NCBI RefSeq assembly: GCF_025961475.1
Contig: NZ_JAOQNS010000012.1
Location: 146,969-210,968, forward strand
Origin: Rhodobium gokarnense
GTDB taxonomy: Bacteria; Pseudomonadota; Alphaproteobacteria; Rhizobiales; Rhodobiaceae
DNA length: 64,000 bases
Direction of reading: 5' to 3'
Shown here: piece by piece, positions 46,092 to 56,759 of the stretch
Layout: each line of letters starts with the position of its first letter
How positions within the stretch are numbered: position 1 is the stretch's first letter
Translations under genes and position numbers: made by a program
The notes under the pieces: generated by a model
What the model saw: the letters and a program-made list of their open reading frames with translations, nothing else
The model's database searches: none
Told to the model about the DNA's origin: nothing

Positions 46092-47309
46092 ATGCCGCCC
46101 GCCGTTGCCGACACTTCGATTCGCCCGCCGTCGCTCGCCATCCTGATCGCGGTCTCCTGGATCAATCCGCTGGCCCTCAACATCTTCGTGCCGTCGATGC
46201 CGGGGATGATCGTCGCGCTCGACACGTCCGCAGAGGTCGTACAGCTCACCCTGTCGCTCTATCTCGGCGCCGTGGCGGTGTCCCAGCTCATCCTCGGCCC
46301 GCTCTCCGACATGTTCGGCCGGCGCCCGGTGGTGCTCGCCGGCATGGCCCTCTTCATCGTCTCCAGCCTGATCTGCGCGATGGCCGGTTCCGTCGAGGTG
46401 CTGATCGCCGGGCGCATCCTGCAGGCCGCCGGCGGCTGCTCCGGCATCGTGCTTGCCCGCTCCATCGTCCGCGACCTGTTCGAGCAGGAAAAGGCCGCCT
46501 CGATGATCGGCTACGTCACCGCGGGCATGGCGATCGCGCCGCTCTTTGCGCCCGCCATCGGCGGCGTACTGGACCAGTTCTTCGGCTGGCGCTCCAGCTT
46601 CTTCTTCGTTGCCGCGCTCGGTGTCGCCGTCCTCATCGCCGCCTGGTTCAACCTGTCGGAGACAAACGCCAATCGCGGCCGCTCCAGCGGCTTTGGCCGC
46701 ATGTTCGACGGCTTTGCGATCCTTGCCCGCTATCCGCTCTTCTGGGCCCATTCGCTGACCCTGATGATGACGACGGCCGTCTTCTTCGGCTTCCTCGGCG
46801 CCGCGCCGTTCATCTCCTCGCACGTCATGCACCTGACGCCGAGCCAGTACGGGTTCTATTTCGCGCTCATCGGCGTCGGCTACATGACCGGAAACATGTT
46901 CTCCGGGCGCTACGCCTCGCGGATCGGCACGCGGCGCCTGATCGGCATCGGCACGGTGTTCGCCCTCATCGCGGCCCTCGTCATGCTTGCCGGATTTCTC
47001 GCCAACTTCTTCCACCCGATCGCCATGTTCGGGCCCATGCTGTTCATTGGCATGGCCAACGGCATGGTGATCCCGGCGACCATGTCGGGCGCGGTCAGCG
47101 TCCGGCCGGACCGGGCGGGTGCCGCCTCCGGCCTTGCCGGCAGCCTGCAGATCGGCGGCGGCGCCATCGCCAGCTACATGATCACGACGCTGATCACGAC
47201 GGAGAGCGGCGAGATCATTGCGCTACCGCTGGCCGTTGCGGCGACCTCCTTCGCCTCGGCTGCCCTTGTCTGCGGCATGGCCACGCGCTTTCTCCATCGC
47301 AGCGATTGA
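46092..47309 (+). CDS. Bcr/CflA-type multidrug efflux transporter (MFS)
   Basis: A 405-residue MFS transporter with twelve predicted helices. GPLSDMFGRRPVVLAG is the loop 2-3 signature and AGGCSGIVLARSIVRDLF the helix-4 region of the Bcr/CflA (DHA1) group. It probably exports drugs such as bicyclomycin or endogenous metabolites by proton antiport. Only weak Shine-Dalgarno sequence lies before the ATG. Convergent with mrp across about 290 bp. Confidence 0.87.
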   Translation: MPPAVADTSIRPPSLAILIAVSWINPLALNIFVPSMPGMIVALDTSAEVVQLTLSLYLGAVAVSQLILGPLSDMFGRRPVVLAGMALFIVSSLICAMAGSVEVLIAGRILQAAGGCSGIVLARSIVRDLFEQEKAASMIGYVTAGMAIAPLFAPAIGGVLDQFFGWRSSFFFVAALGVAVLIAAWFNLSETNANRGRSSGFGRMFDGFAILARYPLFWAHSLTLMMTTAVFFGFLGAAPFISSHVMHLTPSQYGFYFALIGVGYMTGNMFSGRYASRIGTRRLIGIGTVFALIAALVMLAGFLANFFHPIAMFGPMLFIGMANGMVIPATMSGAVSVRPDRAGAASGLAGSLQIGGGAIASYMITTLITTESGEIIALPLAVAATSFASAALVCGMATRFLHRSD

Positions 47310-47535
47310 GTCAATGAACTGACACAACCATCCGTCTTACTGGCGGTTTTTGCACCTCTTGCAGAGAGCCTTCCGGCGCTTGACGCATCGGTTGAACACG
47401 ATCCAGGTGCGAAGAAATCGATTCCGTTCCGTGCGGTAATCTGCTGAACGGGAAGTGGTTTTTGCCCGGCGCCGCCCGGCATCGCTGCATTGCCTCTTCG
47501 GCTCCGGAAACGGCTGATCCCGGTCCAAAACCCGG

Positions 47536-47573
47536 ACAAAAGAAAACGGCTGCGGAAGGGATTCCGCAGCCGT
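47536..47573 (-). terminator. rho-independent terminator of mrp
   Basis: Perfect 12-bp stem ACGGCTGCGGAA (47546-47557) / TTCCGCAGCCGT (47562-47573), loop GGGA, followed on the minus strand by TTTCTTTTG. It is 30 bp past the mrp stop. Confidence 0.88.
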
Positions 47574-47603
47574 CGTCAAATGATTGCCGTTGAACGGTTT
47601 TCG

Positions 47604-48728
<1,125 letters not shown>

Positions 48729-49032
48729 TCTTGCCGTCCCTTTGTCCCTTTTTCCCGCCGCACCAGCGCCGGCTTATATTCGAAACCGGTAATGTAATTC
48801 CCGCGCCCGCAGCGTCAATGCGCCGGCCTTCTGCCTTGGGTAAATCCCCGGGCTCAAATTGTGAAGTTCGCAATACCGAATTTTCACGTTTGTCGCGGGG
48901 CACACTTGCCGCAGGGCGGAAGACTTCTCATAACCACATGATGCCCGATCACATGTTGTCCAGCGTGGTGGCCGAAATCGCTTCCCTGTCGCGGGACAGG
49001 GCTGCCGGCCGATGGCGGCGGGAGGCGAGCAG
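48729..49032. other. 304-bp divergent region before mobA
   Basis: Gap between the divergent mrp and mobA genes. It includes a less GC-rich stretch at about 48855-48900 and a CACATG direct repeat near 48937-48957. No riboswitch or gene recognised. Confidence 0.4.
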
Positions 49033-49755
49033 ATGACGTCCGGCCGCGATCCCTCCCCTGACCCGTCGCGCGGCCCGATCACCGGCCTCGACGAGACCCT
49101 CCTCAACGATCCGGCCCGCTATGCGCCGATCGTTGCCGGCTGCGTGCTGGCCGGCGGCAAGTCCCGGCGCATGGGCGGCGGCGACAAGGGGCTCCTCGAC
49201 CTCGGCGGCCGCCCGATTCTCGCCCATGTGGTGGAGCGGCTCGCGCCCCAGGTCGGCGCGCTGGCGCTTAACGCCAATGGCGATCCGGCCCGGTTCGCGG
49301 ACTTTGATCTGCCGGTCATCGCCGATCCCGTCGAGGGTTTTGTGGGACCACTCGCCGGCATCCTGGCCGGCATGCTGTGGGCCCGCGAGGCCGCCCCCAA
49401 GGCCTCCTTCCTGGTGACGGCGGCGGGCGATACGCCGTTCTTTCCCAAAGACCTCGTTGCCCGCCTCGTCGGCGCTGCCGGCTATGCGGAGAATCTCATC
49501 GGCCTTGCCGTTTCCGGCGAGCGGCTGCAGCCGGTGTTCGGGCTCTGGCCGCTCGGTCTGGCCGACGACCTCCAGGCCTGGCTGACGGCCGAAAAGAGCC
49601 GAAAAGTGCAGGATTGGGTAGCGCATCATACGAAAGTCGAGGTACGCTTTTCCGGTCCTCTCATCGACGGCATCGAAATCGATCCGTTTTTCAACATCAA
49701 TGCACCGGAAGACAAAGAGACGGCTGAAGCCGTCCTGGAAGGACTGACAGCATGA
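49033..49755 (+). CDS. mobA: molybdenum cofactor guanylyltransferase
   Basis: A 240-residue nucleotidyltransferase. The GTP-binding signature VLAGGKSRRMGGGDKGLLDLGG is near residue 36, followed by VIADPVEGFVGPLAGILAGM and VTAAGDTPFFP. It attaches GMP to Mo-molybdopterin to form the bis-MGD cofactor of DMSO-reductase-family enzymes. The ATG at 49033 follows GGGAGG. It overlaps mobB by 4 nt (ATGA), and moeA follows. Confidence 0.95.
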   Translation: MTSGRDPSPDPSRGPITGLDETLLNDPARYAPIVAGCVLAGGKSRRMGGGDKGLLDLGGRPILAHVVERLAPQVGALALNANGDPARFADFDLPVIADPVEGFVGPLAGILAGMLWAREAAPKASFLVTAAGDTPFFPKDLVARLVGAAGYAENLIGLAVSGERLQPVFGLWPLGLADDLQAWLTAEKSRKVQDWVAHHTKVEVRFSGPLIDGIEIDPFFNINAPEDKETAEAVLEGLTA

Positions 49756-50315
49756 CGAAACTCTATGGGGCCGGCGACACGCCGGTGGTCGGCGTGACCG
49801 GCTGGAAGAACTCCGGCAAGACCACCCTGGTGGCGCGCGTCGTCGCCGAACTGACCAGGCGCGGCTACACGGTCTCCACCGTCAAGCACGCCCACCATGC
49901 CTTCGACGTCGACCATGAAGGCACCGACTCCTACAAGCACCGCGAGGCCGGCGCCGTCGAGGTGGCGCTCGTTTCCGGCTATCGCTGGGTGCTGATGCAC
50001 GAGAACCGCGACGGCGAGGACGAGCCGGGCCTTGCCGACTTCCTGCCGCGGATGGCGCCGCGCGACATCATCGTCGTGGAAGGTTACAAGCGCGAGGATT
50101 TTCCCAAGATCGAGGTCCGGCGTAGCGACGCGCGAAAGCACGATCCGCTGGCGCTGACCGACCCCACGGTGATCGCGATCGCCTCGGACCACCCGGTCGA
50201 GGAGACCGACAAGCCGGTGTTTGACCTCGATTCCATCTCCGAGATCACCGATTTCATCGTCGAGACCTTCGCGCTGCGCACGATCGCGCCCGAGGACAAA
50301 GATGCCGCCCAATAA
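49752..50315 (+). CDS. mobB: molybdopterin-guanine dinucleotide biosynthesis GTP-binding protein
   Basis: A 187-residue P-loop protein: VVGVTGWKNSGKTTLVARVVAELTRRG (Walker A near residue 17), KHAHHAFDVDHEGTDSYKHREAGA, and VVEGYKREDFPKIEV. MobB assists MobA in cofactor maturation but is not essential. Its start overlaps mobA by 4 nt and its end overlaps moeA by 14 nt. Confidence 0.95.
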   Translation: MTKLYGAGDTPVVGVTGWKNSGKTTLVARVVAELTRRGYTVSTVKHAHHAFDVDHEGTDSYKHREAGAVEVALVSGYRWVLMHENRDGEDEPGLADFLPRMAPRDIIVVEGYKREDFPKIEVRRSDARKHDPLALTDPTVIAIASDHPVEETDKPVFDLDSISEITDFIVETFALRTIAPEDKDAAQ

Positions 50316-51603
50316 CAGGCTGCCCGATAGCAGGCTCAAGGACGACTGTTTCGCGACCGACCGGGAGTGCCTGACCCACGGCGAAGCCCTGGCGCTGCTG
50401 GAGGCGCAGGTCGGTCCGGTCGTCGACAGCGAGACCGTGCCGCTCGCCGCCGCCGGCGGGCGGGTGCTCGCCGAGGAGATCGTCGCGCCGCGCGACGTGC
50501 CGCTCGCCGACAACACGGCGGTCGACGGTTACGCCTTCAGCCATGCCGACTATGTCGCGTCGGAAGGGCGCCTTCCCGTCTCCATGCGGATCGCCGCCGG
50601 CCATCCGGCAGGTGCCCCGCTCGCACAAGGAACGGCGGCGCAGATCTTCACCGGCGCGGTGATGCCGCCGGGGGCCGATACGGTCGCCATGCAGGAGGAC
50701 TGCCGGATCGACGACGGCGAGCCGCCGGTCGTCAACGTCCCGCCCGGCCTGAAACAGGGCGCCAACCGGCGCCGGGCCGGCGAGGACGTTGCCGCCGGGT
50801 CGGCGCTTCTGACGCCGGGGTTGAGGCTCCGGCCCCAGGACGTCGGCGCCATCGCGTCCACCGGCAAGGCCGAGGTAACGGTCTATCGCCGGCTGCGCGC
50901 CGCGCTCGTCTCCACCGGCGACGAAATCGTCCGACCGGGCAATCCGATCGCGCCCGGCCAGGTGTTCGACGCCAACCATTACCTGCTCTCAGAACTCCTT
51001 GCCGCCGCCAATGTCGCCGTCAGCGACCTCGGCGTCCTCGCCGACGACCCCATCCTCATCCGGGAACGCCTCGCCGAGGCGGCAAGCTCCCACGACGTCC
51101 TCATCACTTCCGGCGGCGTCAGCCATGGCGGCGAAGACCACCTTGCCGATGCGGTCGCAGCCCTCGGCTCGCGGCATCTCTGGCAGCTCGCCATCAAGCC
51201 GGGACGGCCGGTCAGCTTCGGCCAGATCGGCGACTGCATCGCCGTCGGCCTGCCGGGCAACCCGGTCGCCGCCTTCGTCTGTTTCCTCAACTACGCCATG
51301 CCGGTGCTGTCCGCGATGGGCGGCGCCGGGTTCCAGACGCCGATCCCCTATCGCATTCCCGCCGCCTTCGATTTCGCCAAGAAGCCCGGGCGGCGCGAGT
51401 TCCTGCGCGGCATCCTCAACCGCGACGCCGACGGCCATATGGTGGTGAAGAAGTTCGCCCGCGACGGTTCGGCGCTGATCTCCTCGCTGCGCGAGGCCGA
51501 CGGGCTCATCCTCCTGGCCGAGGACACGACCGCGGTCGCAGCGGGCGATGTGGTCGAGTTCGTCCCGTTTTCCGCCTACGGCATCGCCGAACGCACGCTT
51601 TAG
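50302..51603 (+). CDS. moeA: molybdopterin molybdenumtransferase
   Basis: A 433-residue MoeA that inserts molybdate into adenylated molybdopterin. Domains: linker and lasso part with PLADNTAVDGYAF, the MoCF-like domain with LVSTGDEIV and ITSGGVSHGGEDH, KPGRPVSFGQIGDC and GLPGNPVAAFV. The start at 50302 (MPPNNRLP) overlaps the end of mobB by 14 nt, suggesting coupled translation. Last gene of mobA - mobB - moeA. Confidence 0.96.
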   Translation: MPPNNRLPDSRLKDDCFATDRECLTHGEALALLEAQVGPVVDSETVPLAAAGGRVLAEEIVAPRDVPLADNTAVDGYAFSHADYVASEGRLPVSMRIAAGHPAGAPLAQGTAAQIFTGAVMPPGADTVAMQEDCRIDDGEPPVVNVPPGLKQGANRRRAGEDVAAGSALLTPGLRLRPQDVGAIASTGKAEVTVYRRLRAALVSTGDEIVRPGNPIAPGQVFDANHYLLSELLAAANVAVSDLGVLADDPILIRERLAEAASSHDVLITSGGVSHGGEDHLADAVAALGSRHLWQLAIKPGRPVSFGQIGDCIAVGLPGNPVAAFVCFLNYAMPVLSAMGGAGFQTPIPYRIPAAFDFAKKPGRREFLRGILNRDADGHMVVKKFARDGSALISSLREADGLILLAEDTTAVAAGDVVEFVPFSAYGIAERTL

Positions 51604-51718
51604 CCATGACATTTGATGTTCAGCAACTTGAAACCATGAATTGCAATACTGGGGCCGGAACGCATATCGCGGGAGTCCCCGGCGGCCCGCCGGCGGCGCT
51701 AGAGCCAAAGGACAGACG

Positions 51719-52480
51719 ATGCGACTGCTGAGCGCCGCCCTGGCGGCCATTGTCGTCCTGGCAGCCTCACTGCCGGCGACGGCAAAGGACTGGAAGACAT
51801 TGCGGATCGGCATCGAGGGCGCCCATCCGCCGTTCAACTATTTCGACGCGCTCGGCGAGCTGCGCGGCTTCGATGTCGATGTGGCGCGGGTCATCTGCGC
51901 CAAGCTCAAGGCCGAGTGCACCTTCGTCGTCCGCGACTGGCCGGACATCATCGACGGGCTGACCGCCGGCGCCTTCGACACCATCATCTCCTCGCTGGCG
52001 ATCACCGAGGAGCGCCGCAAGCGGATCGCCTTTTCCAAGCGCTACTACCGCACGGCATCCGTCTTCGTCCTGGCCAAGGCGTCTGCGATCACGGTGTTTT
52101 CCCGGACCGCCCTCGATCACCGCATCATCGGCGCGCAGGAAGGGACGATCCACCGGAGCTTTCTGGAAGAGACCTACTGGAGCACGACCGTCCGCCCCTA
52201 CCCAACGGAGGAAGAGGCGTTCCTCGACCTTGCAGCCGGCAGGATCGACGCGGTCTTCGTCGACAAGCTGGCGGCGACCTACTGGCTCGCCAAGCACGAC
52301 GACGGCCGCTGCTGCAAGATCGCCGGCCCGGAGATGACCATCAGCCAGGGCATCGGCGTCGGCCTGCGCAAGGAGGACGAGGACCTGAAGAAGAAGATCG
52401 ACGGAGCGATCGACGCCATGCGGGCCGACGGCATCTACGAGATCATCAACGCCAAGTATTTTCCGTTTTCGATCTACTGA
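51719..52480 (+). CDS. periplasmic solute-binding protein, family 3 (orphan)
   Basis: A 253-residue secreted protein (signal peptide about residues 1-22, ATAKDW). The family 3 binding fold is shown by LRIGIEGAHPPFNYFDALGELRGFDVDVARVIC, WPDIIDGLTAGAFDTIISSLAITEERRKRIAFS and DAVFVDKLAATYWL. It probably binds a polar amino acid, but no ABC permease or ATPase gene lies next to it. Several cysteines (RCCKIAG, RVICAK, ECTF) are unusual for the family. Confidence 0.88.
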   Translation: MRLLSAALAAIVVLAASLPATAKDWKTLRIGIEGAHPPFNYFDALGELRGFDVDVARVICAKLKAECTFVVRDWPDIIDGLTAGAFDTIISSLAITEERRKRIAFSKRYYRTASVFVLAKASAITVFSRTALDHRIIGAQEGTIHRSFLEETYWSTTVRPYPTEEEAFLDLAAGRIDAVFVDKLAATYWLAKHDDGRCCKIAGPEMTISQGIGVGLRKEDEDLKKKIDGAIDAMRADGIYEIINAKYFPFSIY

Positions 52481-52615
52481 CCCCACCCCCGGCCGCAACA
52501 CCGCGCCGTGCGCCCGCTGACAGCGTCGGCGCGATGGGCTAGAACGGGAGAAACCCTTGCGGGCGGCGGCCGCCGACCCGCCTATCAGCCACGACAGGAA
52601 GCGCGGAGCGGCAAA

Positions 52616-53497
52616 ATGGCGAAAGTTGCATTCATCGGCCTTGGCGTCATGGGATACCCGATGGCGGGCCACATCAAGGCGCGTGGCGGCCACGACGTCA
52701 CCGTCTACAACCGCACCAGCGAAAAGGCCGAAAAATGGGTGGCCGAGCATGGCGGCGCCCATGCGCCGACGCCAGCCGCGGCCGCCAAGGGCTGCGACTT
52801 CGTCTTTGCCTGCGTCGGCAATGACGACGACATCCGCCAGGTGACGCTCGGGCCGGACGGCGCCTTTTCCGCCATGAAGGACGGCGCGATCTTCATCGAC
52901 AACACGACGGCGAGCGCGGAGATCGCCCGCGAGCTCGACGCCGTGGCCCGCGAGCGCGGCTTTGCCTCGCTCGATGCGCCCGTCTCCGGCGGCCAGGCCG
53001 GCGCGGAGAACGGCGCCCTCACCGTCATGGTCGGCGGCGACCAGGCCGTTTTCGACAAGGCCAGGCCGGTGATCGACTGCTACGCCAAGATGGTCGGCCT
53101 GATGGGCCCGGCCGGTAGCGGCCAGCTCACCAAGATGGTCAACCAGATCTGCATCGCCGGCCTCGTCCAGGGGCTCTCGGAAGGCATCCACTTCGCCAAG
53201 ACCGCCGGCCTCGACGTCGCCGCCGTCATCGACGTCATCTCCAAGGGCGCGGCCCAGTCCTGGCAGATGGAAAACCGCTGGAAGACCATGCTGGACGGCA
53301 AGTTCGACTACGGCTTCGCCGTCGACTGGATGCGCAAGGACCTTTCAATCTGCCTCTCGGAAGCCCGCAACAACGGTGCAAGACTGCCAGTGGCGGCCCT
53401 CGTCGATCAGTTCTACGCTGAGGTGCAAGCCATGGGCGGGAAGCGCTGGGATACGTCGAGCCTGATTGCCCGGCTGGAGAATGCGGAGAAGGGGTGA
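52616..53497 (+). CDS. NAD(P)-dependent beta-hydroxyacid dehydrogenase (3-hydroxyisobutyrate type)
   Basis: A 293-residue oxidoreductase. The Rossmann motif is VAFIGLGVMGYPMAGHIKARG; the substrate loop is DAPVSGGQAGAENGALTVMVGG; the catalytic Lys is expected in GQLTKMVNQI. Relatives include 3-hydroxyisobutyrate dehydrogenase, tartronate-semialdehyde reductase and succinic-semialdehyde reductase; specificity is not assignable. Last GC-rich gene before the AT-richer segment. Confidence 0.9.
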   Translation: MAKVAFIGLGVMGYPMAGHIKARGGHDVTVYNRTSEKAEKWVAEHGGAHAPTPAAAAKGCDFVFACVGNDDDIRQVTLGPDGAFSAMKDGAIFIDNTTASAEIARELDAVARERGFASLDAPVSGGQAGAENGALTVMVGGDQAVFDKARPVIDCYAKMVGLMGPAGSGQLTKMVNQICIAGLVQGLSEGIHFAKTAGLDVAAVIDVISKGAAQSWQMENRWKTMLDGKFDYGFAVDWMRKDLSICLSEARNNGARLPVAALVDQFYAEVQAMGGKRWDTSSLIARLENAEKG

Positions 53498-53559
53498 GGA
53501 CGAGTTTCTATTGACTCGGTACCCGTCGACCTAAAAATGTTTACTACACATAAGAATAG

Positions 53560-55602
53560 TTGGTGAATTCAACGCTCACTGAGGCTCTTCCCGTGCAGCA
53601 AATTGAAGTGAAAGTTGAAAACGATCATATTCAGCGGCTTACTACCGCAAAGCCGATTGCGGCTATTTCAGAACTGATTTGGAATGCTTATGACGCTGAT
53701 GCACAAGAAGTAAGAGTTGAACTTGAAGGAGGTCAACTAACAAAACTTGGCTTGATCCGTATTGTCGACAACGGCACGGGCATTCCGAGTGATGAAGTGA
53801 ATACGTTGTTCCAATCTCTCGGCGGTTCTTGGAAAAAGCTCGCAGTTAAGACTGATCGTGGCCGATGGATCCACGGCGAAAAGGGTCAAGGCCGCTTCAA
53901 GGCTTTTGCTCTCGGAGAGCGCGTGACGTGGGTTTCGCGCCACGCAGGAAAGAAATTCTCCATCAGCGGCGACAAGTCCGATTTGAAGCGCTTCTCAATT
54001 TCAGATTCCGTCTCAACTCAAAATACTGGCTGCACAGTCGAGATTGAGAGTGTAATTCGCGATTTTGAGATTTGGGCCAAAGATGGTTTTACTGAGCATC
54101 TGCGCGACGTATTCGCCCTGAAACTATATGAAGACCCCAATTTTCGGATTATCTATGATGGCGAGCAGATTGAGACTGCCGAAGCCATCAAAGACGTGAC
54201 GCATTACGACGTCACGACCTTTAGTGAAGACGGCCATGAATACAAGGCGACTCTGGATATTATCGAGTGGCAGAAAAGGGTCGAACGAAAACTGATGCTT
54301 TGCCTACCAGGCCGTTTTAGTTTCCATTCGATGGCACCGGGCATCCACGCGCGCGGATTCGACTTCACAGCCTATCTGACCGCCGACCAGTTTCAGCATC
54401 TTGCAGACGACAACACTGAAGGATTAGTTGAGCTTGATCCACCGTCGATGGCTCTCGTTGAAGCCTCCAAGGTGAAGTTGAGGGAGCACTTTCGCGAACG
54501 GGAAGCAGAGCGCTCGCGCAGTAAGATTCAAGAGTGGAAAGACTCTAAAATCTACCCTTATGAAGGCAAAGCCTCTGATCTAATCGAAGTCAATGAAAGG
54601 CAGATTTTCGATGTCGTCGCCCTGAATTTGGCCGATTACAGCCCCGAGTTCGAGAAGACCCCGTCCAAACAGCAAAAACTTATCCTCCAACTCGTCAAGG
54701 CAGCCATAGAGACCGGGCCCGGCGCCTTACCATCCATTTTGGAAAAAGTCGTTGACCTGCCAAAAGGCAAGCAGGAAGAGTTGGCCGATCTCCTACGGAA
54801 GACCTCACTGACGGCCGTCATTAATGCAGCGAAGGCTGTAACCGACCGGTTAGAATTTCTGCGAGCACTGCAAATTTTGATATTCGAGGCGAACTCAAAA
54901 CGCCAATTGCTAGAACGCTCACAGCTTCACCGCGTAATCGCGCAGGAAACTTGGATTTTTGGTGAGCAATTCAACTTGATGAATGACGACGAGGATTTAT
55001 CGGCCGTTCTTCGCAGCCATATCGAACTCCTAGGTAGCGACAGTGATGAAGGTACTCAGCGGGAGCACCTTGCGCCCAACGCCCCCGTACTGGATGTGAA
55101 CGGAAAGGCGGCGATCGTCGACCTGATGCTCTCCTGCCGAGTGCCTACACCCACGGATGACGAGCGCAAGCACCTTGTAGTCGAATTGAAAAGACCGAGC
55201 CAAAGGCTCAACGAGGAGGTAATCAACCAGGTTAAGAAATACGCGAAAGCGGTGGCCTTCGATGATCGATTCCACCATTCGAACGTCGAATGGGATTTCG
55301 TCGCTGTTGCCAATCGCTTCACGAAAGACGCCGAGCTTGAGGCACGTCAGGCCGGCAAGCCTCACGGTTTGGTGCTCGAATTGGACGATCCGATCAAGAT
55401 CAGGGTTTGGGCGAGGACTTGGGGCGAGATCATCCAAGAGGCGGAAGGTCGGCTTACCTTCTACAAGCGGCGCCTTGAATATCAGGCGAACGACGAGGAA
55501 GCGCTGCGATACCTTCGCACGATCAATGCGGATTATCTAAGCGATGAAGTCAAAGAACGCATCTCTGCGCTTGATGCGGAAGAAGAAGCCGCCGCAGATT
55601 AG
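53560..55602 (+). CDS. GHKL ATPase with C-terminal PD-(D/E)XK nuclease-like domain
   Basis: A 680-residue soluble protein, base composition clearly AT-richer than its neighbours. The N-terminal GHKL (Hsp90-like) ATPase has the N box ISELIWNAYDADA (Glu38, Asn42), G1 box VDNGTGIP (Asp70) and lid GEKGQGRFKA. The middle (about 320-510) is helical. The C-terminal region shows VDLML (Asp521), VVELKRP (Glu542, Lys544) and NQVKKYAKAV (Gln557), the D - ExK - Q order of PD-(D/E)XK nucleases and reminiscent of the Shedu-type (DUF4263) end. Start is TTG at 53560 or GTG at 53563; the ribosome-binding site is weak. It resembles prophage-exclusion or restriction-like GHKL-nuclease proteins; specific system unknown. 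Confidence 0.72.
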   Translation: MVNSTLTEALPVQQIEVKVENDHIQRLTTAKPIAAISELIWNAYDADAQEVRVELEGGQLTKLGLIRIVDNGTGIPSDEVNTLFQSLGGSWKKLAVKTDRGRWIHGEKGQGRFKAFALGERVTWVSRHAGKKFSISGDKSDLKRFSISDSVSTQNTGCTVEIESVIRDFEIWAKDGFTEHLRDVFALKLYEDPNFRIIYDGEQIETAEAIKDVTHYDVTTFSEDGHEYKATLDIIEWQKRVERKLMLCLPGRFSFHSMAPGIHARGFDFTAYLTADQFQHLADDNTEGLVELDPPSMALVEASKVKLREHFREREAERSRSKIQEWKDSKIYPYEGKASDLIEVNERQIFDVVALNLADYSPEFEKTPSKQQKLILQLVKAAIETGPGALPSILEKVVDLPKGKQEELADLLRKTSLTAVINAAKAVTDRLEFLRALQILIFEANSKRQLLERSQLHRVIAQETWIFGEQFNLMNDDEDLSAVLRSHIELLGSDSDEGTQREHLAPNAPVLDVNGKAAIVDLMLSCRVPTPTDDERKHLVVELKRPSQRLNEEVINQVKKYAKAVAFDDRFHHSNVEWDFVAVANRFTKDAELEARQAGKPHGLVLELDDPIKIRVWARTWGEIIQEAEGRLTFYKRRLEYQANDEEALRYLRTINADYLSDEVKERISALDAEEEAAAD

Positions 55603-55742
55603 GCGCCGGCCGACGGGATTGCTCAGAACGGGTCTGTTACTCACCGGACTTCAGTCTTTTGGCATTTGCTCTCTAGCTGCCAAGCATGACGCCGAGCGTT
55701 GAACACCGGCTAATATACGCCCGCAGAGTAGAACTCAACCCC

Positions 55743-56759
55743 TCACTCCCCCGCCAAAATCTCCCCCTTCAACCCACACAGATCGATCACCTTCACCGTC
55801 TTCTGCTTGTAGGTGCCGTCCATGCACGAGGTGTTGAGGTCTTTGGCCTGGCCGAAGGCGAGGCGGCAGCCGTTGGGGGAGACGGCGAGGTTTTCGGTGA
55901 AGCCGGCGGCGAGTTTTATGGGGTCGCCACCCGGCGGGACCAGAAAAATGCCGGAATCGCCGATGCCGCCGTCGCGGTCGTATTCGCGCTTGTCGAGGGC
56001 CCAGCCGAGCGCGGTCTTCACCACGCGCGAGGACTTCATTTCCGGCAGGCATATTTCTTCCACCGCGCCCTTGCCCGGCACAAGCCGCCAGACATGGCGG
56101 CACTCCGCGCCGCGTTTGGTGCGGGCGAACACGAGATAACTATCGCCGTCGACGGAAATGCCCTCCGGCTTCACGTTGCCCTGGCTGAACGGCAGGGGGA
56201 TCGCCTGCCCGTCCGGCGTCATCAGCCGGCCCGGATCGGCCGTGCGCCGGCGCCCCAGGTTAACGATGCCGTCGCCGGGTCTCAGGGGCACCAGGATGTG
56301 CTCGTCGAGGCCTTCCGGCCTTTTTTCAAAGCCGCAGGTGAAGGGGTTGAAGACCTGCCCCTCCTCTTCTGCCGAAAGCGGCGTCTCGGCCATCGCTCCC
56401 GGCTTGCCGAAGAAGAACGTTCCCTCTTCGCCGTCCGGCTCGACCCGATAAGAAATCATGCCGCCCGCATAGCAGGGCTTGGTGAGGTCGCTTGTCGCCA
56501 GAGTCTTCTCGCCGCTGTCCGACCAGACGGTCAGCGGAAAGGTGAAGGCAGCCCAGGGGTTGTCCTTGTCGGCCCGCTTGGCGTCGTACTCCATGCGCTG
56601 GAACAGCAGCCGGTCGTTGTCCATCCAGAAGAGGCCGTAGTCGACGAACGGCACCTTGGTGTCCGTCATCCAGTGCTTCGGCGGCTCCCGGTCGCAGGCG
56701 CCGACGAGGAGGGCGAGGAGAAGCGCCGGCCAGAGGCGACGGGCAATAGGGGACGACAT
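55743..56759 (-). CDS. lipoprotein of unknown function
   Basis: A 338-residue protein with a lipoprotein signal peptide: LWPALLLALLVGAC, lipobox L-V-G-A-C at residue 22, so it should be anchored in the outer or inner membrane after lipidation. The mature part is rich in beta-type segments (VDYGLFWMDNDRLLFQRM, LAVSPNGCRLAFGQ), suggesting a WD/TolB-like propeller, with several cysteines. No family recognised. GC-rich like the chromosome core; convergent with the ATPase-nuclease gene and divergent from the helicase. Confidence 0.75.
   Translation of the reverse strand: MSSPIARRLWPALLLALLVGACDREPPKHWMTDTKVPFVDYGLFWMDNDRLLFQRMEYDAKRADKDNPWAAFTFPLTVWSDSGEKTLATSDLTKPCYAGGMISYRVEPDGEEGTFFFGKPGAMAETPLSAEEEGQVFNPFTCGFEKRPEGLDEHILVPLRPGDGIVNLGRRRTADPGRLMTPDGQAIPLPFSQGNVKPEGISVDGDSYLVFARTKRGAECRHVWRLVPGKGAVEEICLPEMKSSRVVKTALGWALDKREYDRDGGIGDSGIFLVPPGGDPIKLAAGFTENLAVSPNGCRLAFGQAKDLNTSCMDGTYKQKTVKVIDLCGLKGEILAGE

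Noticed and set aside
47337..47579. A leftward 80-codon frame with a Cys/Arg-rich end, somewhat like a small ribosomal protein.
   Set aside because: It begins inside the mrp terminator on the same strand, has no start context, and does not match bL36 or another family.
48937..48957. CACATG direct repeat before mobA as an operator or molybdenum cofactor riboswitch.
   Set aside because: Too short and not part of a conserved structure; no riboswitch core recognised.
53560..55602. GHKL protein as a histidine kinase or MutL.
   Set aside because: No H box, sensor or transmembrane part; no MutL dimerisation region and a nuclease-like C-terminus instead.
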